Counted from the first letter of the stretch, positions 1 to 6,074 are shown. The stretch is 6,420 nt of DNA from an uncultured Eubacteriales bacterium (GCA_900317215.1 ONFW01000166.1:1-6420); one strand, 5' to 3'. Made by a program: numbers and translations. Notes: generated by a model not told the origin, from the sequence alone.

Positions 1-21
1 CAATTCTTTCTACATATCCCG

Positions 22-1083
22 TCAAACATCACAGCTTGCATACAGGTCAAGATCCCACGCAGGAATATGCGGATGCTGACGCATATATAGCCTGTACCCG
101 GGTACTATTGAGTTTATCAGCAGGGGTAGGCTGAAAATATCCATACTGCGGTGATACAGAGCAATATCCAGCTTTGGCTTGTCACGAGCAAGAGTTTGTC
201 TTGCGCCGCTTATGGCTCTCTCCTCTGCGCCCTCTACGTCCGCTTTTATATAAGTCACCCTTCTTCTCTTGTAGAGGGTATCGATGCAGGTGACGCTTAG
301 AGACTGAGCTCCTCTTTCGGCTATTGAAGATCCTCTGCCGAGAGACGCCTCAAACAAAAGCTCCGTGTCACTGTCCCAGATACCCATATTAAAAAGCTGA
401 GTCTCAGGCATTTCCCCTGCATATTGCCTTAGCCTTGCGTATGTCCTTCTGTCCGGCTCAAGAGCAGTGATATGCGAGTATTTTCCGTTTGTATGCGACA
501 AAAAAGCCGCGATTGTGTCTCCTCTGTATGCGCCCAGGTCAAGATAGCTCTCATTCTCTCCAAGGCGGAGAATATTTCTGAAAGCCTCCTCCTTTTCTGT
601 AAAGCACCCCGTCAGCTTGTCCAGCTCCCCCGTCAGCCTGAACTCTATCACCGACCGGAACACCTTTTTTGACTGCTCGTCTGCAAGAAGGGAATACACC
701 TTGTTAATCTCCCCGATATGCTTTTGGCAAAAGGAACGGTCAAATATCTCATTTCCGTATACCGGTACATCGGCACAAAGCACCGTATGTATACGGGCAA
801 GCCTGAGGATATGCTCAATAACCTCCGTTCTCTGTGTTCCGAAAGCAATTATTATCACGGGATCATCATATTCCTTTATATGCTGAGATAACTTCTTTAC
901 TTCAAATCCCCTGAAGCTCTGTCCCCTGACAAAATCATCACTTGCCGTTACACCCTTAACTTTTATTCCACGCCTGTTCATCTCATCAATGATCTTGTCG
1001 GCGCCATTGCCCATGCCGTAAATAATTATCGGTCTCTTTTCAAGGGAAAGCCTGTCCCATATATCAAGCTCTGTATCAAGCAT
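22..1083 (-). CDS. FkbM-family SAM-dependent methyltransferase with N-terminal Rossmann-like domain
   Basis: A 353-residue cytoplasmic protein with no signal peptide. Residues 18-110 look like a nucleotide-binding Rossmann fold (IIIYGMGNGADKII, a GxGxxG-like turn, then VIIIAFGTQ), of the sort found at the N-terminus of sugar acetyltransferases and polysaccharide enzymes. Residues about 165-353 are an FkbM-type methyltransferase: the SAM motif YLDLGAYRGDT (180-190), an acidic ALEPD (207-211), then TYIKADVEGAE (277-287) and LDIALYHR (305-312). Family members usually O-methylate sugars or small molecules, often in capsule, lipopolysaccharide or glycosylation loci. Here it is the last gene of the run, 82 bases after the accessory pilin and on the same strand, so methylation of a surface glycan or a glycan on the pilus is possible. 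It might instead belong to the next locus to the left, which lies outside the window. The family call is firm; the substrate is unknown. Confidence 0.85.
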   Translation of the reverse strand: MLDTELDIWDRLSLEKRPIIIYGMGNGADKIIDEMNRRGIKVKGVTASDDFVRGQSFRGFEVKKLSQHIKEYDDPVIIIAFGTQRTEVIEHILRLARIHTVLCADVPVYGNEIFDRSFCQKHIGEINKVYSLLADEQSKKVFRSVIEFRLTGELDKLTGCFTEKEEAFRNILRLGENESYLDLGAYRGDTIAAFLSHTNGKYSHITALEPDRRTYARLRQYAGEMPETQLFNMGIWDSDTELLFEASLGRGSSIAERGAQSLSVTCIDTLYKRRRVTYIKADVEGAEERAISGARQTLARDKPKLDIALYHRSMDIFSLPLLINSIVPGYRLYMRQHPHIPAWDLDLYASCDV

Positions 1084-1088
1084 AGTTT

Positions 1089-1093
1089 CCTCC
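1089..1093 (-). promoter_or_regulatory. Shine-Dalgarno site of the methyltransferase (sets its start)
   Basis: GGAGG stands five bases before ATG (1083-1081). An in-frame GTG at 1095 overlaps this site and has no ribosome site of its own, so the ATG is preferred. Confidence 0.7.
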
Positions 1094-1106
1094 ACGTATA
1101 TAAATT

Positions 1107-1140
1107 ACGGCACATTCGCCCTTTCGGAAGAATGTGCCGT
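1107..1140 (-). promoter_or_regulatory. Intercistronic hairpin between the accessory pilin and the methyltransferase
   Basis: A perfect 11-bp inverted repeat (ACGGCACATTC at 1107-1117, GAATGTGCCGT at 1130-1140). On the minus strand its 12-base loop can form an inner CC-GAAA-GG mini-stem. It begins 25 bases after the pilin stop. On the minus strand it is followed only by AATTTATATA, a poor T-tract, so it may be a leaky terminator, an attenuator or a processing site that lowers methyltransferase expression. On the plus strand the downstream bases are T-rich, but no plus-strand gene is seen that would need a terminator. Confidence 0.5.
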
Positions 1141-1165
1141 TATTGTTTGTATCAGTATTCAGCTA

Positions 1166-2275
1166 TTATTCGCCGTCATCATCCTTTTTCTTTTTCTTGC
1201 CAAGAACGATGAGAAGTACAACTGCTATAAGCGATACGCCTACTACTACACCGACAATAATATACTTTGCTATCTGATCCCCTGTTACTACCTCCGGCTG
1301 TGAAGGCTCGGGATAAGATGACTCGGGCTTTGAAGGCTCAGGCTCTGAGGGTTTAGAGCTCTCCTCAGGGGTATTGAGCACCTCAGTCTCAACGGGAGCT
1401 CCGGTGTCGGGAACATAAATATCGTCTATCCTTTTGATCGTTCCGGCACGGTTCACGTTTATCTCACGGGGTGTACTGTCAAGAACAAAGCCCTTCGGAG
1501 CCTTTGTTTCGGTGAGACGGTAGGTTCCCAGAGGAAGGTTTTCGAGAACGATCTGACCGTTCCTGTCTGTGCTGAGGTCATCGGCTACTGTATCCCAGTA
1601 GAAGGTGCCTGCGCCGTCTGTAAGGAAGGTGATGTCTGTGCTTTCCTGAGCAAGCTCATCTAATACATAAGTCTTGACCTCAAATATAAACTCAGCACCC
1701 TTGAGGGGAGCCTTTTTAGGGTCGATCTTATTAATGATGATCGCACCCTTTTCTTCTTTCTTTCTGTTATCCTTGAATTTTGCATTTATCTCGACAGATC
1801 TGAGCTCTGCACCCTCGTTGTTATAATAGGGAAGAACCACGAGCATCGGGCTTATCTCAATAATATCCTCACCGTCAAGCTGATAAATAAGATAAAGAAT
1901 ATTACTGCAGTCAAGGCCCGTATAACCGGCCATGCCCTCTGCATCAATAATGCTTACCTTAAGAATGTCACTCTCCTTGGCATATCCGGCAAGCTTTTCG
2001 GCAGCAGCCTGAGCCGCCGATGCCTCTGTGAGATCGGTAAGATCCGCATCACAGCCGCTGAAGCTGTCGTTGAGCACATAAGTGCCGCGAGAATATGTTC
2101 CCACCTGACAAAGAGCAAGCGATGTATTCTCTGCAAAGCCTGCCACCTTAACAGAGATCGAGCCTCCCTCAGATGTTTTAGCAGGCACGGCATTGACATT
2201 CACCACAACGCTGAGGCAGATGAAGCACAGCGCCGCTATCAAAGCAATAAATCTGCCTGATGACCTTTTTTTCAT
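1166..2275 (-). CDS. Accessory or basal pilin with a Cna_B domain and noncanonical sorting motif EVVTGD
   Basis: A 369-residue exported protein. Residues 1-29 form a signal peptide (cut likely after V-N-A). The N-terminal domain (about 38-172) has the layout of a pilin first domain: the stretch ending in ISPMLVVLP and then VEINAKFKDN sits where other pilins carry a lysine pilin motif. It holds three cysteines (C56, C75, C123). A Cna_B/SpaA-type domain follows (about 176-302), with K183 in INKIDP, E256 in the E-box YRLTETKAPKGF and N301 in VLNTP, the expected isopeptide triad. Next is a Pro/Glu/Ser-rich stalk (303-328) suited to crossing the wall, then EVVTGD (328-333), a hydrophobic helix (about 338-358) and a KKKKK-acidic tail. 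The layout is that of a sortase substrate, but no LPXTG is present before the helix. Its small size and position last among the pilus genes suggest a basal or anchoring subunit; that role is inferred. Confidence 0.85.
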   Translation of the reverse strand: MKKRSSGRFIALIAALCFICLSVVVNVNAVPAKTSEGGSISVKVAGFAENTSLALCQVGTYSRGTYVLNDSFSGCDADLTDLTEASAAQAAAEKLAGYAKESDILKVSIIDAEGMAGYTGLDCSNILYLIYQLDGEDIIEISPMLVVLPYYNNEGAELRSVEINAKFKDNRKKEEKGAIIINKIDPKKAPLKGAEFIFEVKTYVLDELAQESTDITFLTDGAGTFYWDTVADDLSTDRNGQIVLENLPLGTYRLTETKAPKGFVLDSTPREINVNRAGTIKRIDDIYVPDTGAPVETEVLNTPEESSKPSEPEPSKPESSYPEPSQPEVVTGDQIAKYIIVGVVVGVSLIAVVLLIVLGKKKKKDDDGE

Positions 2276-2281
2276 AATTAA

Positions 2282-3283
2282 TCAATCCTCCAAATCAGAC
2301 GGTCCTTGACCGGAATTAGCTTTATCATCACAGTCCTCTTTTTCAGAGGGCTGTTTCTTGCTCTTTTTGCGTTTTTTGATAGACGGGAATACAAGTATCA
2401 TAATTGCACCTACAAGGACGAGTATTATAACGCCCGTTGCGATGTACCATACAATGGTCCTTACCGGAAGCACCTGCTGTACTGACGCCGTGTATAACGA
2501 GGGGCTCGAGCCAGTATTATCATGCGTGATATGCGAGCTCTGAGTCTGGGTGCTGTCCTGCTGACCAGACTGCTCCTGCACCGGCTCAGACTTTTGCTGA
2601 TCGGGTGCTCTTACACCTCTGACAAGCAGCCTGTGATCGTTTATTCCGTAGGGAGTACAGGTAACAAGAGTAACGTAATCCTTGTCCTTTTCTATTTCAA
2701 TATGCTTGTTGTCATTCGGCAGAACAACAACTATATTATCAACACGATATCTCAGCACCCTGTCAAGAACATGAATGTAGAATATGTCGCCTTCGGTTAT
2801 TGTATCAAGGTCAGTAAAGAGCTTTGAACCGGGCAAGCCCGTATGACCGGCAAGCACGGCATGCGTGCTGGGTCCGCCAACAGGAAGGGAGCTGCCCTCC
2901 ATGTGACCTATGCCCTTTTGAAGAACGCTGTCTGACAGTCCGTGAAATATCGGGTAATATGCACCAAGCTTTGGAATGTCTATATATCCGAGCGCATCGG
3001 ATACCGAAAGAATTTCCTCATAGCTGAACGAGGAAATTTTCTTCTGCTGATTTCCAGCAAGCGCAGCATTGTATTCATCAGCTCTTGCAGCAAGCTCCTT
3101 TATCTCCTTATCGTCAAGCTTCTGGATCGCCTCGTCATATTTTCTTATCGTTTTATACGCCGCATGCTCTGTTATCCAGTTGGATACAATCGGATACATG
3201 AAAAAGCACACGCCTGTCATTAATATGATAAATATTCCGACAAGGGGCAGCCTGCGCATCAGTTTATTCTTTTTCTTCGCCAT
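2282..3283 (-). CDS. Class C sortase (pilin-polymerising), second of a tandem pair
   Basis: A 333-residue sortase with helices at about 11-32 and 275-300 around an extracellular core (about 98-225). The triad is H147 (AGHTG), C209 (TLVTCTPYG) and R218 (NDHRLLVRG). The core aligns without gaps to that of the preceding sortase; by hand I count about 74 identities in 127 positions, so the pair probably arose by duplication. It differs in having a Gln/Ser-rich stalk (about 226-270) before the second helix and a longer Lys-rich cytoplasmic tail. As in its neighbour, no DP(F/W/Y) lid motif is seen before the core, where the sequence around 82-95 reads SSFSYEEILS. One sortase may build the shaft while the other adds the basal or tip subunit, as in other loci with several class C sortases; which does which is unknown. 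It is followed after six bases by the accessory pilin gene. Confidence 0.93.
   Translation of the reverse strand: MAKKKNKLMRRLPLVGIFIILMTGVCFFMYPIVSNWITEHAAYKTIRKYDEAIQKLDDKEIKELAARADEYNAALAGNQQKKISSFSYEEILSVSDALGYIDIPKLGAYYPIFHGLSDSVLQKGIGHMEGSSLPVGGPSTHAVLAGHTGLPGSKLFTDLDTITEGDIFYIHVLDRVLRYRVDNIVVVLPNDNKHIEIEKDKDYVTLVTCTPYGINDHRLLVRGVRAPDQQKSEPVQEQSGQQDSTQTQSSHITHDNTGSSPSLYTASVQQVLPVRTIVWYIATGVIILVLVGAIMILVFPSIKKRKKSKKQPSEKEDCDDKANSGQGPSDLED
2287..2291 (-). promoter_or_regulatory. Shine-Dalgarno site of the accessory pilin
   Basis: GGAGG lies 11 bases before ATG (2275-2273), a slightly long spacing, and overlaps the last codons of the second sortase, whose TGA is at 2284-2282. This indicates co-transcription and probable coupling. 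Confidence 0.65.
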
Positions 3284-4187
3284 TATTATCCTCCGACTGC
3301 TGCTTCCTGCTTTCAGGGGCTTGTGCTGCTCGTCTGAATATTAAACTCAGCCAGACACACGCTGCAGCAAAAAGCACTACAGCCGCAACTATTATCAGTA
3401 CGATGATAATCAGGCTGTCATTGATTTTTTTCTGAAGGCTTTCATCGACCCTTGCTCTCTCCTCGGAAAGAACAATATCGCTTGTCAATGATCCTTCTGC
3501 CTCAGAGGCATCATAAGCAGCCGCTGTCCTTGTACCCCTGACAAGCAGTCTTTTATCATTGATTCCATAAGGAGTACAGGTGACAAGTGTAACATGATCC
3601 CCCTTATCCGCTACCACAAGCTGCAGCGTATCGTTGGGGTGAACAGCGCTTATGCTGTCTATCTTATAGGCAAGAACATCTCCTAAAACATGGATATAGA
3701 ATATATCGCCTGTTTCGCAATCATCAAGCTTAGTGAACATCTCAGCATCGGGCATACCGGTATGTCCTGAGATGACCGCATGAGTGCTTTCTCCGCCAAC
3801 GGGGAGCGAGGTATGCTCAACCCATCCGCAGCCCTTGTTCAAAACCTCAGTATCTGTGCCGTAAAAAACGGGGATATATATCCCGATCGTTGGAATGTCA
3901 ACATAGCACATGACCTCGTTCTTATCAGCAAGAGCATGAGAAAGGTCATCATCTATAATACCCTCTGCAAGTCTGCGGTTGTATTCCATGGCTTTTTCAA
4001 GTCTTTCCTCCCTGTCATCGCTCTGCATATCAGCGACCGAGCTTTCATAGCTTCTTATCGTATTATGCGAGGAGCTTGTTGAGTACAGACCTCCTATAAT
4101 CGGGTAGAGCACCGCTCCTACACCAAAGAAGAATACTATACCGATCAACACAAGCATGAGAAGATGCTTTTTTTTGGATATCCTCAA
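3264..4187 (-). CDS. Class C sortase (pilin-polymerising), first of a tandem pair
   Basis: A 307-residue membrane transpeptidase. It has an N-terminal helix (about 9-34), an extracellular sortase core (about 93-220) and a second helix (about 258-284) with a basic, then acidic cytoplasmic tail, which is the two-helix layout of class C pilin sortases. Catalytic residues are visible: H142 in SGHTG, C204 in TLVTCTPYG and R213 in NDKRLLVRG, with the Cys-Arg spacing of nine usual for the class. SLPVGGESTHAV and GDIFYIHVLG are class C signatures. It would cut pilin sorting signals and join Thr to a lysine of the next subunit. The pre-core region (70-93) lacks the DP(F/W/Y) lid motif typical of these enzymes. 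The gene starts with TTG, its fourth codon is followed by a run of eight A, and it overlaps the second sortase by 20 bp. The specific substrate cannot be told. Confidence 0.93.
   Translation of the reverse strand: MRISKKKHLLMLVLIGIVFFFGVGAVLYPIIGGLYSTSSSHNTIRSYESSVADMQSDDREERLEKAMEYNRRLAEGIIDDDLSHALADKNEVMCYVDIPTIGIYIPVFYGTDTEVLNKGCGWVEHTSLPVGGESTHAVISGHTGMPDAEMFTKLDDCETGDIFYIHVLGDVLAYKIDSISAVHPNDTLQLVVADKGDHVTLVTCTPYGINDKRLLVRGTRTAAAYDASEAEGSLTSDIVLSEERARVDESLQKKINDSLIIIVLIIVAAVVLFAAACVWLSLIFRRAAQAPESRKQQSEDNNGEEKE
3290..3294 (-). promoter_or_regulatory. Shine-Dalgarno site of the second sortase, inside the end of the first sortase gene
   Basis: GGAGG lies six bases before ATG (3283-3281) and within the last codons of the preceding gene, which stops at 3264. 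The arrangement suggests translational coupling of the two sortases. Confidence 0.75.
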
Positions 4188-4196
4188 AATGAACTA

Positions 4197-4202
4197 TCCT
4201 TT
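4197..4202 (-). promoter_or_regulatory. Shine-Dalgarno site supporting a TTG start for the first sortase
   Basis: AAAGGA stands nine bases before TTG (4187-4185). An in-frame TAG at 4196-4194 rules out any longer start. The next ATG, at codon 11, has no ribosome site and would remove the basic residues before the membrane helix. Confidence 0.6.
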
Positions 4203-4205
4203 CGG

Positions 4206-4272
4206 GGCTTTCCGAAGGGTTTGAGATGATCAAGCCCTTCGGAAAGCCTGCTCCCCTTGAGGGAGCAAGCTT
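4206..4272 (-). promoter_or_regulatory. Tandem, mutually exclusive hairpins between the major pilin and the first sortase
   Basis: The 106-base gap holds two stems. The one transcribed first pairs 4244-4255 with 4261-4272 (core TGCTCCC against GGGAGCA, outer AAGC against GCTT, one mismatch, five-base loop). The second pairs 4206-4224 with 4230-4248 over 19 positions with a five-base loop and a single C/A mismatch in the minus-strand RNA. They share 4244-4248, so the full forms exclude each other. No T-run follows. The Shine-Dalgarno AAAGGA of the sortase begins three bases after the foot of the second stem. This fits an RNA processing, stability or attenuation point that keeps pilin output above sortase output, or a dispersed palindromic repeat that inserted here. 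The pairing is seen; the role is inferred. Confidence 0.55.
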
Positions 4273-4293
4273 TTATGGTTTAAGCTCAGATAC

Positions 4294-5988
4294 TTAATCT
4301 TCTGCCTTTCTTCTCTTCATGTATACAACAAGGAGTACGCAGGCAAGAATTATAAGTGCCGCACCGCTTATCATAAAGACGTAATCGCCGATGCCGCCTG
4401 TGCCGGGAAGTGTCTGCTTCGGGGGATCCTCAACAGTGATAACACCGTTATCTGTGCCTGTCTTTGTGAACATGCCGTAATACTTTGCAGGACCTGCCTT
4501 CTTGTTAGCCTTTATTGTAAAGGATACATCGTCAGCAGTGTTGTAGCCTGCAGGAGCTGATTTCTCGTGGAGTGTGTATGTACCGTCACCGAGACCGCTG
4601 AATACGAAGGTGCTCATGTAGTCATCGTCCTCCTCGTTTGCAGAACCGAGAGTAGCGACTACCTGATTCTCGCTGTCAAGAAGCTCGAATATTGCACCCT
4701 TGAGTGCTTCCTGGTTGGGGTTGACCTTATTAACGGTAACAACTGAGCAGAAGATGAATGCATCGTCAGGAATAACCTTCGGATTATCCTCATCAACTGT
4801 GGGAGTTCCGTCATCGGGATGCTCCTCAGGAGGATTATCGGGATTTTCGGGATCGGGTGTGGGCGGGTTCTCCTTGTAGGTCACACTGCCCTTACCTGTG
4901 AAGTAATTGTTGCTGTATGAAAGGGTTGCGCCGTTGTCGTTGGAATCGTCGTCAACATCGGGATCTGTGACTGTTGCGCTGAATACAACATCAACCGTCT
5001 TGCCGCCGTTTGCAAGAACATAATCGTCCTCAAAAACTACCTGGAAGCCTGTGCCGTCAGCGATAACAGAATCAACAAACTTGCCTTCCTTGTCAAGTCC
5101 CTTGCCTGTAGCCTCAAAGTCAGCAAGCTTCTTGCTCTTTGTAACGGCAAAGCCCTCTGTTACAGCCGTTCCGCCAACCTTAACGGCTATAGAATCCATA
5201 TCTATAACGATAGAATCCTCAGGAATATCTGTAATGGTAAAGTCATCTGTAAGAGCAGTTACGTCCTTGTCGTATTTAGGCATAATGGTTGAAAGTGTAT
5301 ATTCAACAACGCCGCCCTGCTCGGATATGCCTGTACCGCCTTCATTGCCCTGTGAATCTGTGCCGATAAGATCATCAGTTGAATGATCGTTTGTGATCTT
5401 TGTGATCTTCTTGATAAAGGGGATATCGGAATTCTTTACAACTACATCTGGAATAGCCTGATCGGGAAGGATGCTGAGGAGCACAGGCTGTGTCTTTGCT
5501 ACGGAATCACCGATAACAAGATAGTAGCCAGCCTCGGATACATCAAAGGTTACAGGTGTGCCTGCATCTACTGCAGCAGCGTTAACCTTATCCTGTGCAG
5601 TCGCTCCGTCTCTTGCAGCAGTCTCAAGAAGAGTAGCGATCGCCTCGATCTTTGAACCATGATCCAGCATTGTATCGAGCTTGTCACCTGCTGCAATGCC
5701 TGCTGTCTCAACAGCGTTCTTTGATACAACAAAGCCGCTTGTTGTGCTGAGCACGCCCTTAAAATCATCCATTATCTCGTAGGTAACTGCTCCTGTGTTT
5801 GCGTTCTTTGTTGCCTCAGCCACCTTAAAGAGCTTGAATGTTCCCTGCTCCGCTTTGACAACGATCTTCTTGTCGTTGCCGAGACTTGTTCCTGCCGCAT
5901 TGACCGGTGCTGACATTGCGCCCATTGAAAGCAGCATTGCCATTGTAAGAACTGCAACGCCTGCTCTCCTGATAGACTTTTTCTTCAT
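4294..5988 (-). CDS. Major (backbone) pilin, D2-type fimbrial isopeptide protein with LPGTG anchor
   Basis: A 564-residue exported protein. Residues 1-31 are a Sec signal peptide (basic start, hydrophobic core, cut likely after V-N-A). An N-terminal domain (about 38-185) ends in a PVLLSILP strand followed by DVVVKNSD. In that position backbone pilins carry the YPKN pilin motif, so K185 is the likely lysine for inter-subunit bonds. Residues 190-372 match the fimbrial D2 isopeptide domain (VVEYTLSTIMPKYD, FTITDIPEDSIVI). A proline/acid linker (374-407) leads to a Cna_B domain (about 412-522) with K421 and the E-box YTLHEKSAPAGY (E475). The sorting signal is LPGTGGIG (LPGTG at 527-531), then a membrane helix and KRRKAED. 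Its size, its two or three domains and its place directly before class C sortases fit the shaft pilin. Polymerisation would use the adjacent sortases. Whether it is the shaft rather than a second subunit is inferred. Confidence 0.9.
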   Translation of the reverse strand: MKKKSIRRAGVAVLTMAMLLSMGAMSAPVNAAGTSLGNDKKIVVKAEQGTFKLFKVAEATKNANTGAVTYEIMDDFKGVLSTTSGFVVSKNAVETAGIAAGDKLDTMLDHGSKIEAIATLLETAARDGATAQDKVNAAAVDAGTPVTFDVSEAGYYLVIGDSVAKTQPVLLSILPDQAIPDVVVKNSDIPFIKKITKITNDHSTDDLIGTDSQGNEGGTGISEQGGVVEYTLSTIMPKYDKDVTALTDDFTITDIPEDSIVIDMDSIAVKVGGTAVTEGFAVTKSKKLADFEATGKGLDKEGKFVDSVIADGTGFQVVFEDDYVLANGGKTVDVVFSATVTDPDVDDDSNDNGATLSYSNNYFTGKGSVTYKENPPTPDPENPDNPPEEHPDDGTPTVDEDNPKVIPDDAFIFCSVVTVNKVNPNQEALKGAIFELLDSENQVVATLGSANEEDDDYMSTFVFSGLGDGTYTLHEKSAPAGYNTADDVSFTIKANKKAGPAKYYGMFTKTGTDNGVITVEDPPKQTLPGTGGIGDYVFMISGAALIILACVLLVVYMKRRKAED

Positions 5989-5995
5989 TTTTTTT

Positions 5996-6001
5996 ACCTC
6001 C
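5996..6001 (-). promoter_or_regulatory. Shine-Dalgarno site of the major pilin (sets its start)
   Basis: GGAGGT lies seven bases before the ATG at 5988-5986. An in-frame TTG at 6003 overlaps this site and would add five residues (MEVKK), which makes no sense as a start with the ribosome site inside it. The ATG giving MKKKSIRR, a standard signal-peptide beginning, is therefore chosen. Confidence 0.85.
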
Positions 6002-6016
6002 AAAAACAGTTTATTT

Positions 6017-6074
6017 GTCGTGCGGGTCGGTTATAATATGGCAGGCGATCCGCACGACTATCGTACTGCCATAT
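6017..6074 (-). promoter_or_regulatory. Two interleaved inverted repeats upstream of the major pilin (possible pseudoknot or operator)
   Basis: Repeat A pairs 6017-6025 with 6050-6058 (GTCGTGCGG against CCGCACGAC, nine perfect pairs) and continues inward with three more pairs (6027-6029 with 6046-6048) after one mismatch. Repeat B pairs 6036-6044 with 6066-6074 (ATATGGCAG against CTGCCATAT, nine perfect pairs). The arms alternate as A1, B1, A2, B2. In RNA they would therefore form either an H-type pseudoknot or two competing hairpins; in DNA they could be overlapping operators. A -10-like TATAAC (6035-6030) sits between arms A1 and B1, but I see no good -35 element at the right distance. The element fills most of the 114-base gap between the upstream gene and the major pilin start. 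The repeats are read directly; the function is inferred. Confidence 0.5.

Noticed and set aside
1093..1095. GTG at 1095 as the start of the methyltransferase
   Set aside because: No ribosome site precedes it, and the GGAGG that follows is placed for ATG at 1083.
1107..1140. Full rho-independent terminator on the minus strand
   Set aside because: The hairpin is good, but the following bases AATTTATATA do not make a proper T-run, so only an intercistronic hairpin is claimed.
1400..1414. VPDTG in the accessory pilin as its sorting motif
   Set aside because: It lies inside the Cna_B domain, before the N301 strand and about 45 residues ahead of the membrane helix, too far for a sorting signal.
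2215..2233. Lipoprotein lipobox in the accessory pilin signal peptide (cysteines 17 and 20)
   Set aside because: The residues before each cysteine do not fit the L-(A/S/T)-(G/A)-C pattern, and the cysteines lie in the hydrophobic core.
5051..5386. Plus-strand open frame of 111 codons inside the major pilin
   Set aside because: It is a mirror frame of a well-supported gene, rich in Ser/Pro/Val from the opposite-strand codons, with no ribosome site or domain.
6001..6003. TTG at 6003 as the start of the major pilin
   Set aside because: The ribosome binding site GGAGGT overlaps it; ATG at 5988 has the correct spacing and begins a standard signal peptide.
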